Counted from the stretch's first letter, positions 6,045 through 15,480 are shown. The stretch: 64,000 nucleotides of DNA from Pedobacter steynii (GCF_001721645.1 NZ_CP017141.1:4464001-4528000), one strand, 5' to 3'. Numbers and translations: made by a program. Notes: generated by a model not told the origin, from the sequence alone.

Positions 6045-8553
6045 TTTTCTTTTTTGATTCCGCAGTCATTCTTGCTATTCTTTTTTCCAGCTCTTCCGTA
6101 CTCATGTTCTCCCTTAAACTGTCAACCTTAATCGGAAAACAAAGAGGAGTATAGCTTTCCGGTTTTACCAGGATGATTTTACTCCGCTGTATGCGTTGTA
6201 AGGCAGCCAGTAACCTGGGCTCTTCAATCTGCTGATAGAAAGCCTCATCATAAGCCTGGCGCAATAATAAATTATGTTTGTCATAATCACTAAAAACATT
6301 GAAAAATAATGCGGCAGAAGATTGGAGGTGTTTATTGGCGGTATATTTACCCGGAAAACCCTGGAATACCAGTCCGGAGATGCAGGCGATATCCCTGAAT
6401 TTACGTTTTGCCATTTCCGTAGAATTGATGCTGGCTACAATGTCTTCTCCAAGGTTTTCCGGACTAAATAAAGTGTTGATGTTTTTTTCGTCCACCGGAA
6501 TCGGATATTCGCTCAACAGCTCAAATCCATAGTCATTCATCGCAATGGAAAAGCTGATCTGGGTTTTACGGCTTAGCCTGTAGGCAATTAATGCCGCCAT
6601 TACTTCATGCACCTGTCTGCCTTCAAAAGGATAAGCGAAAAAATGATAACCATCTTTGGTATGGATCAGTTCAATCAGAAATTCATCACTTTTAGGAACA
6701 TGAGAGACCTTTGCCTGACGTTCGAATAAGGGAAGGATGATGTCAAGTTCTTCATCCTGATGGTTTTTATCCAGGGTTTCATTGTATTTTTTCCTTAGGA
6801 TACTGCCCAGGTTGGCACTTAGAGAAATCCTTCCGCCCATCCAGCTGGGAGTGATGGCTCTTTTCAGTTTACTACGTCTGACTAAAGCTGTCATTTCCTT
6901 TACCATAATAAATTCCAGCACCCGGCCTGCAAGACTAAAACTATTCCCCGCTTTCAGTTTGGAGATAAAAGATTCCTCTACCATGCCAATGTATCCACCG
7001 CCAAGATATTTTACTTTGAGCATGGGATCACTTACTATTGTTCCGATATGCAGGCGGTGCCGCATGGCAATCTGACGGCTTTCCACTTTCCATAAGCCTT
7101 CTTTTTTTAAGACTTTACTAAATTCTGTATAAGCCGCCAGGCTATCGCCGCCGGAGGTAATGAACTGCATTACCCATCCCCATTCTGAAGGGAGTAATTC
7201 GCTGAAAGCATGAGTTGCTTTTACTTCCCTGTAGATCTTCTGATCATCAAAACCATCGCCCACAGCCAGTGTAACCAGGTATTGGATCAGGGTGTCGAAA
7301 GCCATCACTATAGGGTCCCTGATTTCTATCTGTTGCGTTTTAGCCGCTTCTTTTATGGCTGCCGCCTCCACCAGCTCCAGGGCGTGAGTAGGTAAAAAGT
7401 AAATCACCGAGGTTTCATGAGGAGAATGACCACTACGGCCGGCGCGTTGCAAAAAACGGGCTACACCCTTTGGAGAGCCAATTTGCACCACTGTGTCTAC
7501 GGGTTTGAAATCCACACCCAAATCCAGAGAGGAGGTACTGATGACCGCCTTCAGTGCACCGGAATGCAGGGAGTCTTCAATCCAGTTGCGCAATTCATAA
7601 TCGATAGAGCCGTGGTGTATTGCAATTAATCCGGCCAGATTTTCATCCAGCGTCAGCAGGTTCTGGTACCATAATTCGGCCTGTCCGCGGGTATTGGTGA
7701 AAATGAGGGTGGTTTTACTTTTATGGATGATGGGTAAAAGTTTATGCGCCAGCTTATGCCCCAGGTGTCCGGCCCAGGGAAGCATATCAATGTGATCAGG
7801 CAGGATGGACCTGATCTCGATTTTCTTATCGACCTCTGCCTTGACGATGATTTTAAAGACATCCTGATCCGGAACAAGGACTTCGAGGGCCTGTTCCATA
7901 TTTCCGATCGTTGCAGAGATCCCCCAGATTCTGAGCAGCCTTTCCGGATGTTTTTCTCCGACAATTCCTTTGATTCTGGAAATGGCCAGTTCAGCCATTA
8001 CACCGCGTTTACTGCCCAGGAGCTCATGCCACTCATCGGCAACTATACATTGGAGCTGATGGAAATGTGTATCGGTGTTTTTCTGGGCTAAGAGCAGGTG
8101 CATGCTTTCTGGAGTGATGATCAGGACCTCCGGCATCTGTTTCTTCTGTTTCAGTTTTTCTGCTGCGGTAGTATCGCCGTTTCTTACGGAAACCTGCCAG
8201 TCCAGTTCCAGTTCTGCACAAACTTCCCGCATGGCACGTGCCAGATCTTTAGCCAGCGCACGCAGGGGAGTAATCCAGATCAGCTTTAATCCGGTAACTG
8301 CTCTTGCTGCTTTTTTTGTGGCTTTTATTTTGGGCTTTACAGCAGCCTGTGCTGCACGACTGTTCAGTTCCTCAATCACTACAGCGAGGAAAAGAGAAAA
8401 GGTCTTTCCAAACCCCGTCGGGGCATTCACCAGGCCGCAATACCCTTCTGCATAATATTGCCAGGCATCAGTCTGGAACTGAAAAGGTTTTTTCCTGCTC
8501 AGTTTAAGCCATTTGATGACCTCTTTGTATCCTTTGCTCTTTTCTAGTTCCAT
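6028..8553 (-). CDS. Ligase-associated DNA damage response DEXH-box helicase (Lhr-Core type)
   Basis: An 841-residue superfamily 2 helicase of the Lhr-Core class, expected to translocate 3' to 5' on single-stranded DNA and unwind duplexes. Motifs in order: Walker A APTGFGKTFS (K50), Ia TPLRALAKDLARAM (95-108), DEWH box at 173-176, SATIGN, IFTNTRGQAELW, the STSSLDLGVDF block, motif VI RAGRSGHSPHE, then the winged-helix and Lhr beta-barrel region. A Lys/Ala-rich insertion (about residues 66-88) separates motifs I and Ia. It lies 6 bp downstream of the ligase gene and overlaps pdeM. The cluster context identifies it as the ligase-associated subgroup rather than full-length Lhr, which is about twice as long. 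Confidence 0.94.
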   Translation of the reverse strand: MELEKSKGYKEVIKWLKLSRKKPFQFQTDAWQYYAEGYCGLVNAPTGFGKTFSLFLAVVIEELNSRAAQAAVKPKIKATKKAARAVTGLKLIWITPLRALAKDLARAMREVCAELELDWQVSVRNGDTTAAEKLKQKKQMPEVLIITPESMHLLLAQKNTDTHFHQLQCIVADEWHELLGSKRGVMAELAISRIKGIVGEKHPERLLRIWGISATIGNMEQALEVLVPDQDVFKIIVKAEVDKKIEIRSILPDHIDMLPWAGHLGHKLAHKLLPIIHKSKTTLIFTNTRGQAELWYQNLLTLDENLAGLIAIHHGSIDYELRNWIEDSLHSGALKAVISTSSLDLGVDFKPVDTVVQIGSPKGVARFLQRAGRSGHSPHETSVIYFLPTHALELVEAAAIKEAAKTQQIEIRDPIVMAFDTLIQYLVTLAVGDGFDDQKIYREVKATHAFSELLPSEWGWVMQFITSGGDSLAAYTEFSKVLKKEGLWKVESRQIAMRHRLHIGTIVSDPMLKVKYLGGGYIGMVEESFISKLKAGNSFSLAGRVLEFIMVKEMTALVRRSKLKRAITPSWMGGRISLSANLGSILRKKYNETLDKNHQDEELDIILPLFERQAKVSHVPKSDEFLIELIHTKDGYHFFAYPFEGRQVHEVMAALIAYRLSRKTQISFSIAMNDYGFELLSEYPIPVDEKNINTLFSPENLGEDIVASINSTEMAKRKFRDIACISGLVFQGFPGKYTANKHLQSSAALFFNVFSDYDKHNLLLRQAYDEAFYQQIEEPRLLAALQRIQRSKIILVKPESYTPLCFPIKVDSLRENMSTEELEKRIARMTAESKKKNDDQL

Positions 8554-8559
8554 ATCAGC

Positions 8560-10152
8560 TTATAAGGTCGACTGCAACAATTGTCTTAAGTCTTCCAATG
8601 TATTGATTTCTGCTGCTTTTTTATCTTTTCTCCATCGGGCAATCCTTGGAAAGCGTAAAGCGAGGCCAGCTTTATGCCGCTTGCTTTCGGCAATTCCTTC
8701 AAAAGCAATTTCAAACACAAGTTCAGGTTTTACGGTACGTACCGGACCAAATTTTTCTATGGCATTTTTCCTGACGAAAGCATCCACCTCTTTGATCTCC
8801 TGATCGGTTAGCCCGGAATAAGCCTTGGCAATGGTAATGAGCTGTTCTCCATCACGAACGGCAAAAGTATAATCGGTGAAAAAATTCGCCCTTCTGCCAC
8901 TACCTTTCTGAGCATATATCATGACGGCATCTACCGTATACGGATTGATTTTCCATTTCCACCAGTCACCTCTTTTTCTGCCGCTATGGTAAAGGGAGTC
9001 GAGTTTTTTGAGCATGAGTCCTTCACTGTTCTGTAATCTGGAATCAGCTCTTAACAAGGCAAGAGCCTCCCAGGATTCCACATTGATTACAGGCGAAATG
9101 ACAATTGCCTCCTGATTTCCGGTATTTTTTATGACTGTAGTAAGTTGATCCCTTCGGACTTGCAGGGTTTTTCCTCTTTGGTCGGCCCCCTGATATTCCA
9201 GAAGATCATAAACATAAAAGGCAATCGGTGCCGCCAGCAGCTGTGCTTTGGAAATGGTTTTTCTGTTTAGCCGTTGCTGAAGAAGGCTGAAAGGTTGTAT
9301 TTTTCCTTCTTTAACAGAAAGAATTTCTCCATCCAGCACAGTCCCGTCTTCCAGATGATCGATGAGGAAATGTAATTCCGGAAACTGATCGGTTACAAGT
9401 TCTTCCCCCCGCGACCAGATGAAGAGTTCTCCGCCGCGTTTCACAATTTGTCCGCGGATGCCATCCCATTTCCATTCTGCCTGCCATTCCTTAATGTTAC
9501 CGAGAGATTGTGGTTCCGTATCCAAAGCATAAGCAAGGCAAAAAGGATAGGGCCAGGACCGGTCGGTATCTACATGTGCACCGGCAATTAGTTCCTGATA
9601 ACTGATTTCATCAGGTTTCCACTTGCCCATAATGCTGTGCATAATCTGATTGCTTTCCAGATCGCTTTGTTTTGCCAGCGCATTGACCAGCATCTTGTTG
9701 GAAACGCCGATTCTGAAATTGCCGGAAATGAGCTTATTAAAGACGAATCTTTCCTGCATATCCAGGCTGTCCCAGGCGCGCTCAATAAATCTTTTCTTGC
9801 TTTCATCATCCTGACCATTGAGCGCTGCAAGTGCATTGATCCATTGGTGTAAGGGAAGATCAGTGGTGCTTGTAGGAGGGGGAAGGATCAGCGCAATGGT
9901 TTCACTGAGGTCACCTACACTGTGGTAACTTTCTGCAAATAACCAGGCTGGGATACCACTCAGGTTGATGGCCCACTCTTTCATAAGCGCTGTGCTGACT
10001 GGTCGCCGGGGTCTTTTTCCGGTAAACATGGCGATCACATATGGTTTGTCCAGGTCCTCTGCTTCATTAAAATAACGAACCAGGGCAGCGATCTTATCGT
10101 TGGTCTTATTGCTCAATTCCAGCTGAGCGATCAGTGCGGTAAAACGTTTCAA
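8560..10152 (-). CDS. ATP-dependent DNA ligase (ligase-associated repair cluster)
   Basis: This 530-residue ATP-dependent ligase has an N-terminal DNA-binding domain (about 1-190), a nucleotidyltransferase domain and an OB fold. The adenylated lysine is K228 in EWKWDGIR (motif I KxDG). Later motifs are SRGEELVTDQFPEL (III region), VLDGEIL (IV), EGLMLKKLDSLYHSG (IIIa/IV region) and GDWWKWKINP (V). The architecture resembles archaeal/LIG1-like ligases rather than NAD-dependent LigA. Its start overlaps the exonuclease stop by 4 bp and its end is 6 bp from the helicase. It should seal breaks after processing by its partners. No Ku-like gene is nearby, so it is probably not part of a Ku/LigD end-joining system. 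Confidence 0.94.
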   Translation of the reverse strand: MKRFTALIAQLELSNKTNDKIAALVRYFNEAEDLDKPYVIAMFTGKRPRRPVSTALMKEWAINLSGIPAWLFAESYHSVGDLSETIALILPPPTSTTDLPLHQWINALAALNGQDDESKKRFIERAWDSLDMQERFVFNKLISGNFRIGVSNKMLVNALAKQSDLESNQIMHSIMGKWKPDEISYQELIAGAHVDTDRSWPYPFCLAYALDTEPQSLGNIKEWQAEWKWDGIRGQIVKRGGELFIWSRGEELVTDQFPELHFLIDHLEDGTVLDGEILSVKEGKIQPFSLLQQRLNRKTISKAQLLAAPIAFYVYDLLEYQGADQRGKTLQVRRDQLTTVIKNTGNQEAIVISPVINVESWEALALLRADSRLQNSEGLMLKKLDSLYHSGRKRGDWWKWKINPYTVDAVMIYAQKGSGRRANFFTDYTFAVRDGEQLITIAKAYSGLTDQEIKEVDAFVRKNAIEKFGPVRTVKPELVFEIAFEGIAESKRHKAGLALRFPRIARWRKDKKAAEINTLEDLRQLLQSTL

Positions 10153-11189
10153 TCTATGCCCTCCTTTATGACCTGTTTCTCGGGGGAACCGATTTCCGTT
10201 TCATCATCTTCTGCACCGTATTGTGTTTTTACTTCTTCTGCCAGAATTCCAATCTCGTTCAGGTATTTTGAAAAAGTAGCGGTAAAGCCATGGGTAACAA
10301 AAACTTTTTCTGCTTCGGTGGCTTTGATCGCCGAAAGCAATCCCGGCCAGTCGGCATGGTCACTCAGGGCAAATCCGGCATCGGCACTTCTCCATCTTCT
10401 TCCGGCTCTCACCTGCATCCATCCGGAACAAACTCCTGTTGCTGCCTGTTGAAGTGTTTTTATCCAGCGCCCATCGGCAAGGGCAGGCGGAACAATCACA
10501 ATCCCTTGCTGAAGTTCATCCTTCCTGATTTCAGGACCGATTCTGATGGTTTCCGGAAGTGTGACCCCTGATCGTATGAATGCGTCATTCAGGTTGGCAA
10601 TAGATTGATGCACATAGATCGGACGACCGGCTTCACTGAGCCCTTTGATTAACCTTTGCGCCTTGCCAAGACTATAGGCGATCAAAACGCTCGTTTTGTG
10701 CTGTTCCTGATTGTCATTGACCCAGGTGCTGATCTGATCAAAAATGAGCTGCTGAGGTAGCCACTTATAAATGGGGAGGCCAAAAGTACTTTCAGAAACA
10801 AAGGTATGGCATTTTATAGGCTCAAAAGCAGTACTGATCCCATCATATTCTACTTTGTAATCACCTGAAACCACGGTTATTTCTCCTTTATATTCAAGTC
10901 TGATTTGTGCGGAACCGATCACATGGCCCGCGGGAAACATGCTTAGTTTTACTCCGTTAATATTGATTTCCTCTCCGTAAGCAAGGGTCTGGATTGTCAG
11001 TTCCGGGCCGAGGCGGTGCAGCAAAATAGGCTTTGTTAACTCATGGCACAGATAAGCCTGGTTTCCCCATTTTACATGATCAGCATGTCCATGCGTGGTC
11101 ACTGCAAGTTTAACAGGCTTCCATGGATCGATATAAAAATCGCCCTGCTCGCAGTATATGCCCTTATTAGTGAATCTGATTAAAGCCAT
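10149..11189 (-). CDS. Ligase-associated DNA damage response exonuclease (metallo-beta-lactamase/beta-CASP)
   Basis: The 346-residue metallo-beta-lactamase-fold nuclease belongs to the SNM1/Artemis-like branch. Visible metal ligands are H33, H35, D37 and H38 in TTHGHADHVKWG, H in AGHVIGSAQ, D in VSGDYKVEY and the terminal motifs LSDHADW and THGFTATF. The beta-CASP-like part lies between about 120 and 300. It is expected to trim DNA ends before ligation. It is the first gene of the cluster and overlaps the ligase gene by 4 bp. Its promoter must lie between 11190 and the divergent TonB receptor start at 11290; no strong motif was seen. Confidence 0.93.
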   Translation of the reverse strand: MALIRFTNKGIYCEQGDFYIDPWKPVKLAVTTHGHADHVKWGNQAYLCHELTKPILLHRLGPELTIQTLAYGEEININGVKLSMFPAGHVIGSAQIRLEYKGEITVVSGDYKVEYDGISTAFEPIKCHTFVSESTFGLPIYKWLPQQLIFDQISTWVNDNQEQHKTSVLIAYSLGKAQRLIKGLSEAGRPIYVHQSIANLNDAFIRSGVTLPETIRIGPEIRKDELQQGIVIVPPALADGRWIKTLQQAATGVCSGWMQVRAGRRWRSADAGFALSDHADWPGLLSAIKATEAEKVFVTHGFTATFSKYLNEIGILAEEVKTQYGAEDDETEIGSPEKQVIKEGID

Positions 11190-11289
11190 CCTTTTATCAA
11201 CAAAACCCTGGCTATAAAGTTTGAGGAGGAATTTTGAAAAGTGTCAGCAGTTGTACATATATTTACAACATCCATATACTCAATTTTTT

Positions 11290-13617
11290 ATGCCTGATAC
11301 CAATAGAGTTGTACTGATACTTTTATTAATTGCCCTGTTTCAATATTCAAATGCCCAGACCAGAAGAACGGTAAATGGAAATGTCAGTGATGCAAAAACC
11401 GGAGAAACCTTAATAGGAGCTAGTGTAAAGCTGATCGGGCCGGTTTCTGCCGGCGGAATAACTAACGCCTACGGATTTTATTCTCTCAATGTGACTGATG
11501 GCAACTATGAAGTTTCTGTTAGTTTTATTGGGTATAAAACTGTGCAGAAAACGGTAGAACTGTCTAAAGATACCAGGCTGAACTTTACACTGGAAGAAGA
11601 CAACCAGCTCGATGAGGTGGTCATTTCTGCGACTAAGAAAAATGAAAATGTAAGTAGTCCGCAAATGGGACTGCAAAAGATAAATGTCAGGGAGATCAAT
11701 AATGTTCCTGTATTATTAGGTGAACGCGATATCCTGAAAACCTTGCAATTGCTGCCCGGAATAAAATCGGCGGGAGAAGGGAATAGCGGCTTCTATGTCA
11801 GGGGCGGCTCTACCGATCAGAACCTGATTCTGCTGGATGAAGCACCGGTATACAATGCTTCCCATTTACTGGGTTTCTTTTCTACTTTTAACTCTGATGC
11901 GATCAAAGATGTGAGCGTTTATAAGGGGGGAATGCCGGCGCAATATGGCGGAAGGCTGGCCTCGGTGCTGGATATTAAAATGAACGATGGAAACCGTAAG
12001 GAGTTTACGGCAGAGGGCGGAATCGGACTGATCTCGTCCAGGCTTAAAGTGGAAGGCCCGATTGTCAAAGACAAAGGCTCTTTTATGGTCAGCGCCAGAA
12101 GAACTTATCTGGATGCTTTTTTTAAGCTTTCTTCGGATAGTTCTATCAACAAAAACACCCTTTATTTTTATGATGTTAATGCCAAGGCAAACTATCAGCT
12201 GGATGAAAAAAATACCCTGTACCTATCCGGATATTTTGGAAGGGATAAACTTGGCCTTGCCGAAACATTCGGTTTTAACTGGGGAAATGCAACCGTCACT
12301 TTGCGCTGGAACCACCTCTATAGCAATAAGCTGTTCTCCAATACTTCTCTTATTTACAGCAATTACAATTATGTCATCCAGAACTTTATGGAGGACAACA
12401 ATTTTGAGGTCAACTCTTCTATTAAGGACTTTAACCTGAAACAGGATTTTGAGTACAGCCTGAGTAACGACCATAACCTGAAGTTCGGCTTAAACCTGAT
12501 TCACCATACCATTGCACCTGGAAAACTGACTTCAGATGAGCGTTCAAGCGTCAACGAAACTACTTATGAAAACCGTAAAGGGCTGGAGTCGGCAATTTAT
12601 ATATCAGATGAATGGGCCGTCAATGAGCGGCTAAACCTGGTTTACGGATTCAGATTAAGCGGGTTCTCCCTGTTGGGACCGGGTAATTTTAAAACCTATG
12701 ACGCTGAGGGAAATACCATTCAGACCAAATCTTATAAATCCGGGGCGTTTGTAAAGAACTATTTAAACCTGGAGCCACGTTTCTCTGCCAGTTATCAATT
12801 GAATACGGTAAGTTCCTTAAAGGGAGCCTATACCCGGAACGTTCAGAACATCCACCTGATGTCTAACTCAACTTCCACTTCTCCGACAGACTTATACATC
12901 ATGAACAGCAATAACGTGAAGCCTGAAATTGCAGATCAGGTTGCTTTGGGGTATTTCAGGAATTTCAACCAAGACAAATATGAGTTTTCTGCGGAGATCT
13001 ACTATAAACAAATGCAGAACCAGATTGAATACCGAAGCGGGACTGATCTGAGAGGGAATGGAAATGTAGAAGCCGATCTGTTATATGGAGATGGCCGTGC
13101 TTACGGTATAGAATTATTTTTTAAGAAAAGATTCGGCAAGTTTAACGGCTGGATTGGTTATACTTTTTCCAGAACTGAGCGGCAGTTTGATGCCATCAAT
13201 GAAGGCAAATGGTTTTATGCAAAGCAAGACAGAACGCATGACCTCTCACTTGTAGGGATCTATAAAGCTGGTCCACGCTGGACTTTCTCTTCTGTTTTTG
13301 TGTATAATACCGGAAATGCGGTGACTTATCCAAGCGGTAAATATCAGGTAAACGGAAGGACAGCGTTTTATTATAAAGAAAAGAACGGATACCGGACTCC
13401 GGCTTACCACCGACTGGACGTTGCGGCTACACTGGAAGGCAAACCAGGGAAAAAGCTGCAGTCGAGCTGGTCTTTTGGAATATATAATTTATATAACCGT
13501 CAGAATGCATTTTCTATTGACTTTAAGGATGATCCGGATGATGCAACCAGAACACAGGTGGTAAGAACCACTTTATTTGGGATCATTCCTTCGGTAACCT
13601 GGAATTTTAAATTTTAG
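11290..13617 (+). CDS. TonB-dependent receptor with carboxypeptidase-like regulatory domain
   Basis: The predicted 775-residue outer-membrane receptor starts at ATG 11290, giving a signal peptide (MPDTNRVVLILLLIALFQYS then NAQ). A TTG further upstream at 11221 would extend the frame but destroys the signal. After the signal comes a CarboxypepD_reg-like beta domain (VNGNVSDAKTGETLIGASVKL), then a plug (SGFYVRGGSTDQNLILLDEA) and a 22-strand-type barrel ending in the aromatic tail VTWNFKF. It pairs with the DUF4249 lipoprotein starting 2 bp later, a common Bacteroidota receptor/lipoprotein pair of unknown substrate. A small inverted repeat GTTGTA/TACAAC flanks 11250-11269 upstream. It is not a canonical SusC, which is usually about 1000 residues. 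Confidence 0.92.
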   Translation: MPDTNRVVLILLLIALFQYSNAQTRRTVNGNVSDAKTGETLIGASVKLIGPVSAGGITNAYGFYSLNVTDGNYEVSVSFIGYKTVQKTVELSKDTRLNFTLEEDNQLDEVVISATKKNENVSSPQMGLQKINVREINNVPVLLGERDILKTLQLLPGIKSAGEGNSGFYVRGGSTDQNLILLDEAPVYNASHLLGFFSTFNSDAIKDVSVYKGGMPAQYGGRLASVLDIKMNDGNRKEFTAEGGIGLISSRLKVEGPIVKDKGSFMVSARRTYLDAFFKLSSDSSINKNTLYFYDVNAKANYQLDEKNTLYLSGYFGRDKLGLAETFGFNWGNATVTLRWNHLYSNKLFSNTSLIYSNYNYVIQNFMEDNNFEVNSSIKDFNLKQDFEYSLSNDHNLKFGLNLIHHTIAPGKLTSDERSSVNETTYENRKGLESAIYISDEWAVNERLNLVYGFRLSGFSLLGPGNFKTYDAEGNTIQTKSYKSGAFVKNYLNLEPRFSASYQLNTVSSLKGAYTRNVQNIHLMSNSTSTSPTDLYIMNSNNVKPEIADQVALGYFRNFNQDKYEFSAEIYYKQMQNQIEYRSGTDLRGNGNVEADLLYGDGRAYGIELFFKKRFGKFNGWIGYTFSRTERQFDAINEGKWFYAKQDRTHDLSLVGIYKAGPRWTFSSVFVYNTGNAVTYPSGKYQVNGRTAFYYKEKNGYRTPAYHRLDVAATLEGKPGKKLQSSWSFGIYNLYNRQNAFSIDFKDDPDDATRTQVVRTTLFGIIPSVTWNFKF

Positions 13618-13618
13618 T

Positions 13619-14437
13619 ATGATAAAAGAATATATGAAAATAGGGAATTTAAAAAAACATATCAGTTCAGTGCTGGTACTTGTTGTTTTATCTGTTTTTA
13701 CCTCCTGTGAGAAAGTTATTGACCTTAAACTGGATGAGGCGGAGCCAGTTATTGTGATTGATGGGGGAATCAGTGACCTGAATGTAAACCATAAAATCAG
13801 AATTTCTAAAACGTACAGTTTCACTGAGCCGAATAAGTTTAACGGGGTAACGGGAGCAGTGGTAGTGCTGACCGCAAATGGAGAAAATCCGATAGTATTT
13901 GTGGAAGTGTCGCCAGGAATTTATCAAAGCCCCAAGTTCAAGGGGAAATCCGGAATCAGGTATGAGCTGACAGTCACTTTTGAAGGGAAAACCTATAAGG
14001 CGAGTTCCATTATGCCGGCAAGGGTTACGCTGGATTCACTGACATTCAAAACATTCAACTTTTTTGGTGAAAATAACAGCTATATCGTTGCCAATTTTTC
14101 CGATCCTGCAGGCATTCCCAATCAATATCGTTATATCCTCAAGGCCAAGGGAGTGATTGAAGAAGACGCCGTTAGTGAAGACCGTTTTAATGACGGGAAC
14201 AAAGTGGCCAACGTTATTTTTTATGAGCTGGATGACCTGATTAAAGGAGATAGCGTCAATGTTGAATTTCAGTGCGTTGATAAAGAGGTATACCGCTATT
14301 TTTATAGCCTCGGACAAAATTCAGGAGAAGGAGGGCCACCGGTAGCTCCCGCAAATCCACCATCTAATTTCAGTAATGGTGCCTTAGGTGTATTCAATGC
14401 GCATACTTCAAGTTCCAGAACGGCAGTGATCAAATAG
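13619..14437 (+). CDS. DUF4249 family lipoprotein
   Basis: This 272-residue protein begins with a lipoprotein signal whose lipobox cysteine lies in VFTSCEKVIDL. The opening of the mature part, with VIDLKLDEAEPVIVIDGGISD, matches the DUF4249 family. The rest is beta-rich with segments such as GVTGAVVVLTANGENPIVF. It starts 2 bp after the TonB receptor stop, so the pair is co-transcribed and the protein probably sits at the outer membrane as an accessory to the receptor. The ligand is unknown. The start could instead be the second ATG (MKIGNLKK) five codons later. Confidence 0.85.
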   Translation: MIKEYMKIGNLKKHISSVLVLVVLSVFTSCEKVIDLKLDEAEPVIVIDGGISDLNVNHKIRISKTYSFTEPNKFNGVTGAVVVLTANGENPIVFVEVSPGIYQSPKFKGKSGIRYELTVTFEGKTYKASSIMPARVTLDSLTFKTFNFFGENNSYIVANFSDPAGIPNQYRYILKAKGVIEEDAVSEDRFNDGNKVANVIFYELDDLIKGDSVNVEFQCVDKEVYRYFYSLGQNSGEGGPPVAPANPPSNFSNGALGVFNAHTSSSRTAVIK

Positions 14438-14467
14438 TGGTTCAGGTTTGTCAGGCTTAAGTTTTAT

Positions 14468-14510
14468 TAATGCAATTTAGTTGCATTATAGTGAATCCTT
14501 CTTATTTTTA
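14468..14510 (+). promoter_or_regulatory. 21-bp palindromic operator overlapping a promoter of the flavoprotein gene
   Basis: TAATGCAA at 14468-14475 and TTGCATTA at 14481-14488 are perfect inverted arms with a 5-nt spacer. The TTG at 14481-14483 in the right arm is followed after 19 bp by TATTTTTA (14503-14510), which is close to the Bacteroidota -7 consensus TAnnTTTG. The ATG at 14535 is 24 bp further. A repressor bound to the palindrome would cover the -33 box. The regulator is unknown. Confidence 0.55.
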
Positions 14511-14534
14511 TGACTCAATCATAAAATTAAAAGA

Positions 14535-15443
14535 ATGGAAGATAAAAATACCCGGGAGGTCATCATTATTGGTGGAAGTTTTGCCGGTCTTTCCGCAGCG
14601 ATGACTCTAGGTCGCGCGATGCGGAATGTACTGATTATTGACAGCGGCAGACCTTGTAATGCCCAGACCCCTCATTCACATAACTTCATTACCCAGGATG
14701 GAGAAACTCCGGCAGAAATAACAAAAATAGCAAAAGAGCAGGTTTTAAAATATCCAACGGTCTCATTCCTGAACGATAAGGTTCTTTCCGGAAAGAAAAT
14801 TGATGGTCATTTCGAGCTCCAGACAGAATCAGGTCAGGTACTGATTGCCAAAAAGCTCTTATTTGCAACTGGTATTAAAGACAGGATGCCGGATATGGAA
14901 GGTTTTGCTGCCTGTTGGGGAATTTCAGTTATCCATTGCCCGTATTGTCATGGCTATGAAGTCAGTCGTCAGAAAACCGCCCTGCTGGCCAATGGTCATG
15001 ATGCACTTCATTTTGCTCAGGTACTGAGCAACTGGACAAAGGAATTGGTTTTGTTTACCAATGGTCCGATAACTCTGGATGAAGAACAACAGGAGCAGTT
15101 GACAAAACATGGGATAAAATGGATAGAAACTCCGGTCAGTCATTTGCTGCACACCGTCGGACAATTGAATACGCTGGTATTGTCCGACGGACAAGAACAT
15201 GCATTTAAAGTAATGTATGCCAGAATTCCTTTTGATCAGCATACCGATGTCCCTGCAGATCTGGGTTGCACATTAAATGAGCAGGGGTATCTGCAGGTGG
15301 ATGAAATGCAGCATACCAGTGTTGCGGGCATCTATGCTGCGGGGGATAATACCAGTAGTGGAAGGGCGATAGCAATTGCGGTTGCTGCGGGAATGCGTTC
15401 TGGTGCAGCAATAAATTATGACCTGATTGCGGACAGCTGGTAA
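14535..15443 (+). CDS. Thioredoxin-reductase-like FAD/NAD(P) oxidoreductase
   Basis: The 302-residue two-domain flavoprotein begins with an FAD-binding Rossmann motif (IIIGGSFAGLSAAM, residues 10-23). It has the redox pair C135-P-Y-C138 in HCPYCHGYE, a second nucleotide motif near residue 150 (LLANGHDALHF) and the FAD-contacting end AGIYAAGDNTSSGRA. The H-C-x-x-C-H-G-Y-E arrangement resembles the GliT/HlmI-like branch that oxidises dithiols rather than classical TrxB (CATCDG). The substrate is not evident. It stands alone, preceded by a palindromic operator, and is followed after 37 bp by an AraC regulator with its own promoter. A role in redox stress or disulfide chemistry is inferred. Confidence 0.85.
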   Translation: MEDKNTREVIIIGGSFAGLSAAMTLGRAMRNVLIIDSGRPCNAQTPHSHNFITQDGETPAEITKIAKEQVLKYPTVSFLNDKVLSGKKIDGHFELQTESGQVLIAKKLLFATGIKDRMPDMEGFAACWGISVIHCPYCHGYEVSRQKTALLANGHDALHFAQVLSNWTKELVLFTNGPITLDEEQQEQLTKHGIKWIETPVSHLLHTVGQLNTLVLSDGQEHAFKVMYARIPFDQHTDVPADLGCTLNEQGYLQVDEMQHTSVAGIYAAGDNTSSGRAIAIAVAAGMRSGAAINYDLIADSW

Positions 15444-15447
15444 TTCC

Positions 15448-15476
15448 TTGTAAATGGTTTGAATTGTGTAACTTTG
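15448..15476 (+). promoter_or_regulatory. TTG-N18-TAACTTTG promoter of the AraC gene
   Basis: TTG at 15448-15450 and TAACTTTG at 15469-15476, spaced 18 bp, fit the Bacteroidota sigma-A consensus exactly. The ATG at 15481 is only 4 bp after the -7 box, so transcription should start at or next to the start codon, giving a leaderless or nearly leaderless mRNA. Confidence 0.65.
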
Positions 15477-15480
15477 GCTC

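Noticed and set aside
5406..11189. Reading the ligase/helicase/nuclease cluster as an anti-phage defence island
   Set aside because: All four genes match the known ligase-associated DNA repair set, and no defence or mobile genes flank them.
12062..12439. 125-codon plus-strand frame inside the TonB receptor
   Set aside because: Out-of-frame shadow of a conserved receptor gene.
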